A stretch of DNA of 64,000 nt from Numida meleagris (Eukaryota; Chordata; Aves; Galliformes; Numididae): NCBI RefSeq assembly GCF_002078875.1, contig NC_034411.1, forward strand, positions 6,875,986 to 6,939,985, written 5' to 3'. The notes under the pieces are model-generated. The model saw only the letters and a list, made by a program, of their open reading frames with translations, ran no database searches and was not told the origin of the DNA. Numbering within the stretch: the first letter of the stretch is position 1; every line of letters begins with the position of its first letter. A program made the position numbers and the translations under genes. Below are positions 36,601-49,294 of the stretch, piece by piece.

Positions 36601-39600
36601 TCAAAATACAACTAGGCATAAGACTCAAAACTGCAGCATAATCTTACTGGTGTGAGTAAAGATCCACTCGGGCTCGAAGGGCTGCACAAAGGGTGCATTT
36701 CTCCCTGTACCATTGCTCTGCACATTGCTGTGTTTGCTCTGATTTGGAAGAGCTTTTTGCTTATTCTTTCCCCAGCGAGCAGCATCCATAGCGGAACAAA
36801 CAGAACATCTCCAGCACGCGGTTTGCACCCATCACCCAGCAAAACCACGCGCTGCCAACTGGCTCTTTGGCTTTGGGTCATGTGTTTTTCTCTTTGCAAC
36901 GGGGAGGATCTGGCACGGAGGAGCCGTTTGAACAGTTGGGCAAACACAGAAGCCTAAAGACGTTGGTATTTATTACTATTTTTTTTTGAAGTTAACTTTT
37001 CCTTGCCCTGCTGGATGCGAGGATGGCGCCTTGGGGCCGTGCCCCAACAAGCAAGCGAAAAGAAGCCACTGCACCTGCCCAATCCCAAGCCAAGGGGCAG
37101 GAAACCCTTCGGTGCCCTTTACATTTTGCTGGGATGTTTCCCCTTGCCCCACGCCCTGATCCGTCCCATGGCAGAAGCCAGCCTGGAGCGATGCCCGATC
37201 CACACTGCACTCCGACCTTCAGCTTGGCCGCCCTGTCTCTGTGCACCAGGTTTGTTTCTTCCCAGCGAGGGGCACACGGCCGCTGGTGACAAAAGGCTGT
37301 TTTAGTTGGAGACTGCCAGCAATAATAGCAGCCAGAGAGCGGGGATTTTCGGAGGGTCACCAAACCCTCGGGAAGGCGCAGAGCGCCGGGCTCAGGTTAC
37401 AGCCCCGGTGACATTCTTCCGCACAGATCTGTTCTTTCTCCCTTCCCCTTGTGTCTCAGTTCTGTCGGGTGAATAAAACGAGGCCATCCTTTGCTGTCAT
37501 AGTTTCCAAAGTCACCTTTGCTCAAGAATTGTCAGAGCGATTGGGGGGACTTCCAACGCGCAGCCTTCGGAGTGAGATTTCCCAGCCCCAGCTGTCTGAA
37601 GGCGCTGCTGGGGACTCAGCGGCACATCGGGTTTTCTCTCCCCCAGCCTCCCAGCAAAGACAGTGCCGCCCCAGCACTGACTTCTGGCACCGCCAGTGTC
37701 ATCCCAAAGTGTGGGCTGCCAGCCAGAAGCCTGTGTGCAATGGCAGAGCCAGGAAGTCTCCCAGATCCCTCTGTCTCATCTCATCCCTGAGCTCCCCTTG
37801 GCAAACCGTGCTTCAGGACAGCGATACCGACAAACGCCATGGCTAAAATGTCTCTTGTCCCTCTGAAAAAAAAAGTGATATCCCTCCTGACAACAAACAA
37901 ATCATCATTTTTAGAACAGATGCCAAAGTAACTGGAGCCCTTCAAACGGGCCAATAATTCACTTGTAAAACCAGCCCGCGTCTTTTTCACATACGGGGAT
38001 CCTTCATTTATACCCCAGTGGAACAACTTTCTCTATTCAGCACTTAATTCCTCAACGCTTAACAGGTTTATCTCTAATAAAAACAATTTAAATGGAAAGT
38101 GTGCAATAAACTGGGATTGTTACACTTGAGTAACCGTTTTATTCCTTATTTTAACATACTTTCTTTTGGGGTATTCATTTTCTAGAGCTTTCTCAAAGAA
38201 TGAGCTACAGAAAAGGAGAAAAAGAAAGAAACAACAAAATTCATAAATTACTTCAGAATAATTTCAAATGTTTTAAAAACAGCCTTAGAAATACAAAGCT
38301 CCCCTGTAATTATGAACTGAAAAAACAACTGCTGACTTTTGAATGGTAATCACATCTCCCCATTCCTAAAATGAGAAATAAATGTGAAAAGGGTGCTTAC
38401 TGACGTTATTCGAAAGTTCTGATCCTGAAGTCAGTTAGTGAGCTTAATGACCCATAACTACCAGTCATTAGCAACCCATGCTCTCCCTACTCCCTTTATT
38501 TGTTAAAATTAAATAAAAAAAAAAAAAAAAAAAGAAAATCCAAGACGCTCAAGAAACTTGGTTCAGTTTAAAGTCAGACCTTATGAAGTCATGTTTGGCA
38601 GCTTCTCTTGGTTTCTCCTCCTCCTCTGAAAGGAAGACAGTTCAGGACTGCAATACATCACCCGCAACACTAAATGGAGGTAGGGAGGGAAAAGGGCACT
38701 TGGGCTGCTCAGGAGACCCAGTGCCGAGCTTGGGCACTCTGGAGACCTAGCACTGGGGTAGGCTCCAGTGAGTCCATCCATCAGGAGCACGGGAAGGGCC
38801 CCGAGGGCTCTCCTCTTCACCCCTTGGGGCTGGCTGCCCCAGCCCCAGTGACTGCATACAGGGCCGGGGGTGTCGCGGGACAACGCCGAAGAGCAGACAA
38901 ATAAAATACTATGCAAAACGAGTGATGAAAAACCACTAATTAGCTGACAAATTTGATGTAAAGCACTAATGAAAGCCACGTGCGGTTCTGCAATTTAGTT
39001 TTAAAAATAGCTTCTGACTTCAAGCATTACTATGTGACCCCACCGATGCATTCATGTTGTGCATTCAGAAAAGTTGCTTTAAAGCAGGAGAGTGCTATTG
39101 AGTCTCTCGCAAGCCAACCCTGCTAATGTACCGAGCATATCAAGCGCAAAAATAGAAAGCGGGGAGCTGGGATCAGGTAGGCGCTCCCCGTGCAGAGCCA
39201 GCCATGCCCTACATTCAGCCATCTCTACCTGTGGCCATGTGCCATGCTTGACCCCCCCCCCTCAAACCCCTCGTGCTGCTTTTCTCTCCTGCTCCACCCC
39301 ACAGCTCCCTGTCACACCGCTGCTGTTCTGCCCTCAGACAAAGCCCTGCCCAAGTGGAAGCTCACTGACAATGGGCCAGGTACAGCTCCCGGGCTGCTCC
39401 CCACGGTGCCCCAGAGTCCAGCAGATGCGGGGCTGTGCCGGGGGGGCCACGGCGAGCTCCTTCCCTGACACCGCAATTCCCTTGTGGTGCAGAGCAGATG
39501 TAAACTTGCCCTCAGCAGCCAGATGATGTAAGGGGAAATCTTTAAATGGCAAAGTGCCAGCAGGGCTGACCTCCTGTCTCTTCCCTACTCCCAAATCCCA

Positions 39601-39897
39601 GCGCAGCTGTACTCTGTTGATCTCCGTGTGCCACAATTAGCCTTTAAGGAATATGGCAAGGATTCATCCAGCAGAGCAGTGCTAAGGCTGCTCTAACTCA
39701 CGCTGATTCAACACGGCGCTGGGTCTGCAACATGCTGCCAGCCAAAATCTTGCTCCATAAACGCTCGCTCTGCGCAGGAGCCAATGGTGCACAGGCAGAT
39801 CTGTGGTCCCTTCTCCACTGTGGAATTTTCCTCTGTTGATTCAGCAGCATCTTGTATTGAGGCCACTGTGGTGATCTCTGGGCTTCCTCCTGCCACA

Positions 39898-40298
39898 TAT
39901 GTGGGCCATGAAGATGCTCAGAGGACTGGGGCACCTCTCCTGTGAAGATAGCCTGAGGAAGCTGGGCTTGTTCAGCCTGGAGAAGGCTCCAGGGAGACTG
40001 TTCAGCAGCCTTGCAGTACCTATAGTGGGCCAACAGGAAAGCTGGGGAGGGACTCTTTATTGGGGAGTGCAGTGACAGGAAAAAGGGTGATGGTTTTAAA
40101 CTAAAAGAGGGAAGACTTAGACTAGATATTAGGAAGCAATTCTTCACCATGAGGCCAGTGAGGCACTGGAAGAGAAGCTGTGGATGCCCCATCGCTGGAG
40201 CAATCCGATCTAGGGGAAGTTGGCCCTGCCCACGGCCGAGGGGTTGGAACCACATGATCTTCTAGCCTAAGTCATTCTACAAGTCTGTGATTCTATGG
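39898..40298 (+). mobile_element. CR1 LINE 3' fragment
   Basis: Sense-strand CR1 3' end, recognised from TTGTTCAGCCTGGAGAAGG, then TTAGACTAGATATTAGGAAG, AGAAGCTGTGGATGCCCCAT, and the terminal GTGATTCTATGG. Compared with typical copies the part after GCCCCATCGCTGGAG is shortened, so it carries an internal deletion. It is a 5'-truncated, non-coding copy, inserted opposite to MEIS1 transcription in intron 9. Confidence 0.93.
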
Positions 40299-43101
40299 TT
40301 TAACGCTGGGGTACCTCCTTCGAGGTCTCAGGTTCCCATGCATCACACTGGAAGCCGTGTTCAGCCAGTTTTTTTCCCCACTCACCCACCTATGCTGGGT
40401 ATGGCACCGGAGCTGGAAGCTATTCCTGGTCTCCAGCCAACATGCACATTGGCATCCCACTACCAGCCCCTTTCAGCCTGCGGGGCAAGGTGAAGCCAAC
40501 CAAGGGTCACCAACCCAAAAGCTCACCAAATTGGTGAGGAGCTAATGAGCCTCTCTGTGGGACCTGCAACTCGCACACGAGATTGGCTTTGGTATAGCTC
40601 TGGTCTATACGTTGAGGAGGCAGCTCGGGGTGGATGGGGGAAGCTCTTAATTCCTGCGGTCGGGCCCTCCCTACCATGGCTGAGACAACAAACATGCACG
40701 TGTTGGTGTGCTCTGTGTGATGTGGGCACCAGTGAAACTGGTTTGAAATGATTTTTCTTTTGGCTGAAACCACAAAGGACACAACTCTGAATCACAGCCA
40801 ACCTGAAAAACAGCCACACACTTCTTCTGGATGAATTCCCCCCAAGACATCCTACATCAAAACACTGTTGTCCAACCGCTACTAATCACCTACTTTGTGA
40901 TCTGCTTTACCTAAACATGATTTCCCATTAAGCAAAGTAATTCATTTTGCCTATAATCCTACTCCTGATGGTATTTTATTTGGGGAAGGAGAAAAGACAT
41001 CCACAGAAAGCAATGAAAACAAAACACGCACGGGGAGGTCAGAGGAATGTCAAAGACAAAAGGAATGTTTAAGACCGTGGGACACGCAAAGCTCAGCCCC
41101 CAGATGAGATGAACCAAGGAGTACAAACCACGCTTATAAACCAGCGAGGAGCTGCACATCTCCGGGATAAGCTTGAGCTGAAAAGGAGCAAATGATACCG
41201 CATTTTATCGTTAGCCAAAAAAGCCACAAAGGCTACAGTGCCTGGGCAGAATAAAACAAACAATAACCCGTGAAACTGTTACATGACCTAGATTTCATTG
41301 AAGACTGTGGAAGCCATATATTCTTTCCACAGTATCTGCTGCTCTTTCTTTTCTCTTCTTTGAAAAAGGAAAAGAACACACGGAAGCCTCGTTAGCCCTA
41401 ATGCCACTAGAGCCAGCCATACCTCGGTTACGCGGCATTATTTGAGGGCTTCCCCTGCCTGTGCCTCTGGCTGTGATTCATTTTTGAGCAGAGAAAATCG
41501 TTTTATCCAACAAGGAGGCAACATTTGCCCCATTTTTAATATTTCAGGCTGACTTCTCAACCACTCAGAAGCGTGGTTTGTTTCATGCAGGTGCAGCCCG
41601 AAGCTAGCTCATGATGTAAGTGAGAGAGGGGGTCTCTGAGGGCACTTTCCCAGCGTGCGCGGTGCTTAATGCTGCACGCCAACCTCAGCCACTGTTGACA
41701 CAAAATAGGTGGAGATCAGGTCTGTGCAAGCACAACATACCAGAAAGGCAAACTATCCTTAAAAACACTTCAGGTAGGTTTGACAAGAACAGACCAAAAC
41801 CTGACATGCAAAGAAATGGCAAGCCATTGCTTTCTCCTTCTCTCTGTCTCTCTCTCTCTCTATTTTTTGGATATTGAGGCTGCTTTTCCTGATGGAGGCA
41901 TCTAAGAGGAGCTGAGCCCCGAGCCCCATTCTCAGAAGCCAGCCTGGAGCCCTGGGATTGCAGCGTGGTGCCTCCACCACACACCAGCGTCCTGGCTGCT
42001 CTTCCAAGCCCAGCTCCCGTTCTCCAGGAGTGCACACCTGAATCTCAGCCTTTTAAAAAACAGGGAACAAAGACTTCTGATCCCTACCCTGATCCTGCCC
42101 TGCACAGCCAGCGCGGGAGCGGAGAAAAGAGCAACCGGAGAATGTTTGCACAGGGCCTTTTAATCTTATCTCCGTGACACCTGACAGCGCATTTGTTACA
42201 GAATATTAATGCACTGACTAAAAAGTTTGTCAGGTACAAAATCACCACGGAAGAGGACGGAAAGCCCAAGGGAAAAATGAGTTTTGCTGCCTGTTAACTC
42301 TTAAAGCACCGAGCGCCTTTGGTCACATGGCAGCAGCTCAATCGCGCCTGCAGCATGCAGCATTCTGCTATGGGAGCTGACCTTTCTCTCACTCACTCAA
42401 AAAAAAAAAAATCTTCTGCGCTGCCATGCACTTGCAACTGTTTTCGACACCATTTACTGTAGTCACCAAATGGTTGGGTTGTTATTAATTAGTTTGTTAG
42501 CTGGTGCAAAATTATTCCGCAGCGCTTTCTCGGCCGGTTCTGCCCAGCCTGGCCCTGGGGATGGCAGGGCGATGGTCAAGGGAGAAACCTTCCCAGTGCC
42601 CCTGGACAGCAGAGCAATGGATTTGGAGCAGCTCGAGCTCCCTTCGGGCTTGTCCTGGAGGACAAGGGTAACGCTTCCCTCAAAACTCCTCTTATCTCTC
42701 CACTCTAAGCACCTGCCCTTTGCAAGAACACGCGCCTTTGTGCCCAGGCTCCCTAAACCTGCACCCTGCAACAACACTCGGCATGCTCACAGCACCACAA
42801 TGCATTTTTACATGGCTTCATCAAGCTGAAACACACTGACAAACCCAGCGTGCATCTAAACCCGGTGACGTGACAGCACCCGATGGCTGTGGATTCACAG
42901 CTCTTCCCCCTGCAAGCTATTTGCTTGGCTTTTCTAATAATACCTTGCTCGGCTGGCAGCTCTCCAGGGCTGTCTAAGGCAATATGCAAGCTAAACATTT
43001 TTCCTCTGATTTCAATATTTTCTTACGAGTAACTGTACAGTATTTTACCTAGCGAGTATTCCTGATTGCTGTAATTTAAGAACAGAGAAATAGACTACAG
43101 A

Positions 43102-43119
43102 TGTAATATTATTATTACA
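43102..43119. repeat. 7-bp inverted repeat in intron 9
   Basis: TGTAATA and TATTACA flank TTAT in an AT-rich, repeat-free block. It is a possible homeodomain dimer site or a chance palindrome. Confidence 0.6.
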
Positions 43120-43316
43120 ATTGGCATTCAAGGTGAAAGGCGTAACAATTAGCTAAGACTTAGTGAAAGCATAAATGTAAAAATCTGCTTTAAAAGCCCA
43201 GCACATGGTACGCTGAGAACAGCTAATTTACCGCACGTATTCCGAATTGCTCAAGTGGTGCAACAATTCACCCAGCAAGAGCCTTCTCTAATGTTTTTCT
43301 TGGGCTTGCGTAGCGT

Positions 43317-43349
43317 NNNNNNNNNNNNNNNNNNNNNNNNNNNNNNNNN
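43317..43349. other. Assembly gap (33 N)
   Basis: Short gap in MEIS1 intron 9, followed by a G-rich stretch. Confidence 0.99.
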
Positions 43350-45295
43350 GGGGGGAGGACGGGAGTGGGGAGGGCGGTGACTTTCACGTGGCAAAGACCC
43401 ACGGTCTTGTTTTACTTTGGAATAACAAACATCGGGTATTCTTCAAACCTGAGACATAGATCCTTTCTCGCTTCCATCTCTCTGGCTTTTATATGTATCC
43501 CCAGTAAAGAAACAGTGTTTAAACGACATCTGTAAACATATCCTCAAATTACAGAAAGGAGAAAAGCAGAAAGGTTTCCAAAATCCGAGGTCTCTGATTA
43601 AGTTTCTATTGCTGAAGTTGAGAGGCTAATTTGTGAATGTTTTAACATTTACAAGTAAATAAGTACTTGCAGTTACTGTATCTGATTACTGAGAAAAGTA
43701 TTTGTTATGTTATTACACAGATTCAAATTGCATCTTGACCTTTTCTCGTTTGATCTGTTTACTGCAACAAAAGCAGTGATAGATAAATCCGAAAACAAGC
43801 GTGCATTTACCTGCCTCTAACCAAAACCCCTGCGCATGGTGCAGAACGCAGGGCGGCAGAGCAAGCTCCTTGCCTGCCTGCTGGGTTCCGACATTGGGTC
43901 GGCACCGGGCTGGGAAATCCAGCCAGCGTCCAGGACTAGCACCTGCTTTTGCTGTGCCCTCCTGCAGGCCTCCTCTCCCCCCTCTTACACCCTAAAAATA
44001 GTGCTCAAGTGGGACTAAAGTGGTGCGCCTGTCATGTGCTGGCCTTTCGCTCAGGGTGAGTTTTGCCCTCGGTGAAGGGACTGAGCAAAGCTGATGGCAA
44101 TGCTAAATGCCCAGCCCCAGGGGCTGGGGGCTGCATCCCCCTACCTGCATCTGCCCCATCTGCATCTCTCTCCATCTGCGTTGGATTTTTTTTATTATTA
44201 TTATTTTTAATTTTCCTGTATAAAGTTTCAGCAAAAAGAACTTCAGTTGTCTCCAAGAATGAGATGAGGGAAATTTACATTATTTGATCATTTTTTCCAG
44301 TGTGTTTGGTTGGTTTGGTCTTTTTTTTTTGCTAGCCTAGGAAATTCTACACAAAAATGACATTTAAAGAAGCCAAGGTCATAAAATCAAGAACTCAAGA
44401 GGTAGGAAACTGTATTGCTAGAGCTGCTTGCACCCTACGCCTCAACAGGCAAGCAGTCTGGTCACCAGCTCACAAAGCCTCAATCACCACCACGATGGAT
44501 CTGTTACGAGAACAAATCACCATCACGTAGAAAAATTGATCTCTACGGGAACCAAACATGCTCAAAATTGAACGAATAAGGCAGCGAGTGGCAAGAAAAT
44601 AAGAGCAGCCCTGGCCGGAGCAGCAGAATGCTGCACTGGAGAACAGGATTCTCAGATCCGCTGCTGCCTTGGATTGCTTGGGAGCTGCTGAGTAAATCAT
44701 TGCAACCTCACTTTTCAGCAGCAGTTACAGCCTCTTGCAGCTCTCCTCCATGCCTAGTGCTGGAGCTTGGACGTGTAGGGCGCCAAGGCACTAAAAACTT
44801 GGAGTTTCCATGAACTCAGTGGTTGTTGGGCCTTGAATGCCGACAACATGCCATCACCTTGAGTCATCTCCGTCCCTAACCCTCCCAAAATAAGTGGATG
44901 TGCTGGAGCTGAACATCCCTGAGGCTCACTTCCTCACCTGCACACCCAGACAAGACTACCCTTCTCCTTTGCAGGGAACTGTAAACACGTCAGGCACTCC
45001 TGCAGGCCTGGTGCACACACATACAGGTCAGTGGAGTACCCGGGTACTGCAGTGGGAAGCTCCACAGGAAAAGCCCATCAGCAATTATCAGTTCCATCTT
45101 CAGGCACGCTTTGAATACAGCTCAGCAAATGAAGCGCTGAAGAATGAGGGTAAGATAAAATATTGACTAGCTCCTCCGTCATTGTCTGCTCTGTGCCCTA
45201 GATAGCACAAAGGGGATTTTGGAAAAAGCAGAATGGGAACGCCGAGTGAAAGGCTTGTGTTCTCTCACGTCGGAGCTTTACAAATCTGCAAATTC

Positions 45296-45510
45296 CATAT
45301 ATTTGTCTATATGTATATGCATACACTATGCACACACCTCTATATAAATTTCATATATATAAAGACCATTTTAATGTAGCTGCATGCACCTCTATGTAGA
45401 GAGTCACATACAGGCATGCAAATAGAGAGATACACAGGCACATTGTTATACTAATACACTTTATATATTTTTTTGTATATTTATATTTATGTACATACTA
45501 ATATAATTTA
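45296..45510 (+). repeat. TA-rich microsatellite-like stretch in intron 9
   Basis: Degenerate TATA/CATA steps over about 200 bp, including a perfect octamer ATGCAAAT at 45416-45423. Confidence 0.75.
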
Positions 45511-48050
45511 TCCGTGTGTACCTAGACCTTCGCAAAGCACAAACAACCCCTAAACACCTAAAACAGCCCTTGATGAGAATTGCCCTCTCTCCTTGGAGTA
45601 CCAGGAGTCATTATTTGCTATTAGTGCTTAACAGGAGGAGGTTCAGCTGGGATGCAACAAACAAGGGAGCTGTATGGATTGTTCAGTATAGCCTGACTGG
45701 TTCTCAGCTGAGGCAATAAGTGATTGTATCACACCTCCTGGATATTTCAATCCCCGCACAGTGGTTTTTATCACTGGGGAAAAGCACCTTATTAACCTGC
45801 CCCTCGCCAGGTCCCTTCCACGTCCCTTTGTGCAATGCTGTCAGCCCATGCCGGTGCCCCTTCCCACTCCCGTTGCCACGCTTTGAAGCCCGCCCTGCTC
45901 AGGGTTAAGTGACTGATAAGTCGAGGAGCAGGACGGCTCACTGATGCTGCCTTCCTACCTGAAAATCCTCCACGTGGATTATTCCATAGTTTAAGAGAAA
46001 GAAAGAACACATGAGAAGAAAAGGTCAAGTGAAGCCCGTGATGTTTCAAAGACATGCCCTACCCCGGTATGTTTTACAGCACATCTCACATCATCACCCC
46101 ATTCCTGCACTCCCCACCATCAATGGGAGTTGTGTGCATCAGCCCTCGAGCGCGAGCACCGGGCAGGCCCTATGTGAAAAGCACCATTTTTTTCCTTACA
46201 GCCCAGAACCGAAGTATGCAACGAGCACATACTGCAAAGGCATTCAAAATATGACAAAAAAAATTGTTCAAATGCTTTCAATCTGCGGAAAACAAATGCT
46301 CTCTTCACTGGCTTCTCTGTGGCAAACTTATAATTTCATCCAGAAAATCCAGCATTCCCAGTCTGGGCTAACGACCATGCTACCAGACATGAGTTTATGT
46401 TTTTCATGCACATTTCATGTATTCCCACATGCTGTGTTGCTGCCAATAATTTATGACTGATCTGCACCCAGCCTGCCCTTCAGCATTTCATTTAATCTCT
46501 GCAACAGTGATTTACAATGACTCATCATTAATACAAAAATGTACATGTGTGTTAACAAGTTTGGAAGAATCTAAGGAGGGAGGCAACATTTTTTAAAGTT
46601 GTGGCTGAACGACTTAAGAGTCCACAGAAGAAAGGCAGAGCTGAACCAGCAACGGTGCCCTGGCTCTTCCCTACAGCAAAAAAAATCTGGCAAAAAGGAT
46701 TTGTTCTCATGCACGCCGCATTACATGGGAATATATTCAGCGGAAGGGCGGGAGCGTGTTCCTGTTGTGCAACCCATGGGCCAGCTCTTTAGCAAGTGAG
46801 TGTGCAATTTGCACGCTCAGCTTCCACCCCACAGCCTTCCTGCTCTTCATCACCCCCCCCCCAAGAGCAGGGGTTGGGTTACTGCATCTTAGCATCTTCA
46901 TTCAGCACCCGCGACTGAAAAGCCCCGACCGGCTCTGCAGTGTTACATCTTCACAGGGCTGGGGAGGAAAGGGGAATTCTCTCAATAATTTATACAATTG
47001 TAACACCATGGCAGAATTACCAAACAAGCTTGAGCAGAAGAAGCCTGCCCTACATCCACAAGACTTCAGTTATAATGTATTTTGACCTACTTTTATTTTT
47101 TTTTTTCTTTCCTTGTACATAAGGAACTTATAAAAACACATCTGACACAAAGCCAAAGTAAAACTCCTCAAACAAGAGACGAGATGGGTACTGAAATCCA
47201 CCCGGGGAAGTCACTCAGGAGAAATTCCCCCAGCTTTAGTTCAGTGCACCCCGAGTTCATTACGAGCACATCCTTTGGTGGCCCACCCTACACAGAGCTT
47301 GGTGCCCAACTCAGGACCCCTGCCCACACCTTTCCCCAGGGTATGCCTGCCTCTGCTCCCACCTCCACCTGCAATCTCAGCCCTCCAGTGCTCACCTGAC
47401 GTGTGACTCTGAGAGCTGCTCCCAGCCCTTGCTGGGGCTGCCCCAGCCTCCCCGTGCCACCCACAGGAGCTGTGCCCCTGGGCTACTTTTGCTTCCGCCA
47501 GGATGGGAGGACAAGGACGGGCACCTGGCGGAACCTGCTCCAGGGCCCTCCCAGGCAACACACACCTGCTCCACCCCACCCTTCAACAGGGTCCTGCAAA
47601 CACAGCCAGCTTCTACACTGGGTAGGCCTTCAGGGACAGCCCTGTCAACCGGGGTATTGGCTGGACAACAGCTGGGGGACATAAGGCCGAACCAAACACT
47701 AATTCTTCCTGGCTGGGCCAAAATACTGCCATTTGCGCTTACTTATAGCACGCATTTTACGTTTAGTTCCTTTTATTCCTTCGTGTTAAAGTATCTTGGA
47801 AGCCTACTTGGCACAGACGAAGTATTTGGTGTTTCCCTTTATTCAGTGTCTTAAAGGACTTCAGAAAATTGATCTCCCAGGGCTGCTGTGGGGTCACGGA
47901 AATTGATAACCCTTACAAGCCATGCTTATGTGAGCCCGCCTGCGTCTCCCAGATAGTGCACTTTGTAAATTAATCCTCCAAAGGCAAATATATTGTAAGT
48001 AGCTTGTTATCTCTAAAGTACTAAATTGAAGAATACACGGGATTATATTG

Positions 48051-48070
48051 ACAGAAATTACATTTTCTGT
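48051..48070. repeat. 7-bp inverted repeat with TGACAG in intron 9
   Basis: ACAGAAA (48051-48057) and TTTCTGT (48064-48070) flank six bases. The left arm overlaps TTGACAG, a MEIS-type core. It lies about 1.2 kb downstream of exon 9 in transcription order. Confidence 0.55.
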
Positions 48071-49217
48071 AATGGGGTTTAATATATCTGAAATCTCTCC
48101 CATAGGCTCCCACTCTCTCTGACTGAGGAGGGTTTGTTAATGTAGGTGCAATGGACATCAAGACCAAATTTATTCACTAAAATGGATTAGGCCATGTAAT
48201 CAGAGCTTCAGTAATATTAATCTCTGACACTTATTGAACGGAAAAAATACTTTTGTCTGCAAACTGGCATTCCTCCCTCCCTTTTCCCCAGCAGGCTTGC
48301 CGTCCGCCTTGGCCATTTTCTGGGTATTACTTCAAAGAGGATAAGGTTTCCCATCATAAACGCTAATCTGAAAATATTAGGACAATTAATTAGATACACT
48401 TAGTTTTACAAGGCATTAGATTGCAATACACTTCCAGTATGACACTTGTTCTGAGACAGCGGGAGAAACCTGAATTTTGATGCAGTAACAAACGACAATA
48501 AAACGAAGTTCTTGAAGGGCTCGACGTTGCGTTTTCACACTTAAATCAAGAGTCATTTTCACTGGGGGCCTTCCCCACATCTCAGACAGCCAGCAGCTCA
48601 AAACCTGCTGCAGATCCAGCAAGGATCCCTCAAGCAAGCACTACCCCAGCAAGCCAAGTGCTCCAGCAAGCCTCCGCCAGAGCCAACAAACCCAACGGCT
48701 CCGCGCGGTACTTCAGCAGGAAAGAGCCCAGCTGTCCTCAGAGTTTGTTCAATCTATCAGAACCAGAGTTTTTAAGCAAAACAAGAAATGGGTATAATGA
48801 TGTCAGTCAAAAAGAAAAACCCACCAACAGCATTAAAAAAAAAAAAGCGTGACAGCATCACAAAATAACAACGCGCTCTGCAGAAGCTGAACCCATTTTT
48901 TTTCACCAAACCATTCTTGCCCGTTTTTTCACCAAACCTCTCAATAACAAACTTCTCAGAACGGATGGGGCTGTCTGTTCAAGAGGACTGGGACCCAAAT
49001 TCACCGAAATCACCGAGAAAGCAAAGGGCCAGTAACTGCTGCTTGAGTTCCGCAGCAGCAAACCTCCCGGTCCCCGTACCCAAAACCACTCACCCCGGGC
49101 TAGACCTTCTATATCAACACAGTAGGGGAGCAGACACCACGAGGGTGTCCTCCAAAATGCCTAGGGTCAGCCAGGGCTGCCAGCGGCCGCGTGAAAACAC
49201 TGAGGAAAGTTACTTAC

Positions 49218-49294
49218 CAATTGTTCACTTGAAGTATAGTGAGCCCTGTGTCTTGTGCCAACTGCTTTTTCTGTTCTTCTGAAGGGTAAGGGTG
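49218..49294 (-). CDS. MEIS1: MEIS1 exon 9: TALE homeodomain, central part
   Basis: Internal coding exon of 77 nt read on the minus strand. It encodes HPYPSEEQKKQLAQDTG followed by LTILQVNN and the first two bases of a Trp codon. The PYP tripeptide is the three-residue loop extension between helices 1 and 2 that defines TALE homeodomains (MEIS, PBX, PREP, TGIF). Residues after it form helix 2 and the start of recognition helix 3. The splice signals fit: the acceptor ends TTATAG just before 49294, and the donor TTG|GTAAGTA follows 49218. The Trp codon (homeodomain W48) is split 2+1 with exon 10. The length matches the 77-nt exon I recall for mammalian MEIS1. MEIS1 is a nuclear DNA-binding cofactor of PBX and HOX proteins. 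MEIS2 has a nearly identical homeodomain, so this exon alone does not separate the paralogues; exons 11 and 12 do. The preceding exon (start of the homeodomain) was not found in the window. Confidence 0.97.

Larger units (their letters stand above)
33656..49217 (-). other. MEIS1 intron 9
   Basis: 15.6-kb intron between the two homeodomain exons 9 and 10. It holds one CR1 copy (39898-40298), a 33-nt assembly gap (43317-43349), a TA-rich microsatellite (about 45296-45510) and A-runs at 36122-36138 and 38515-38533. AT-rich stretches without repeats, for example 43000-43260 and 47990-48110, look like candidate conserved non-coding elements. No coding exon was recognised; open frames here lack splice context and family similarity. 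Confidence 0.9.
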
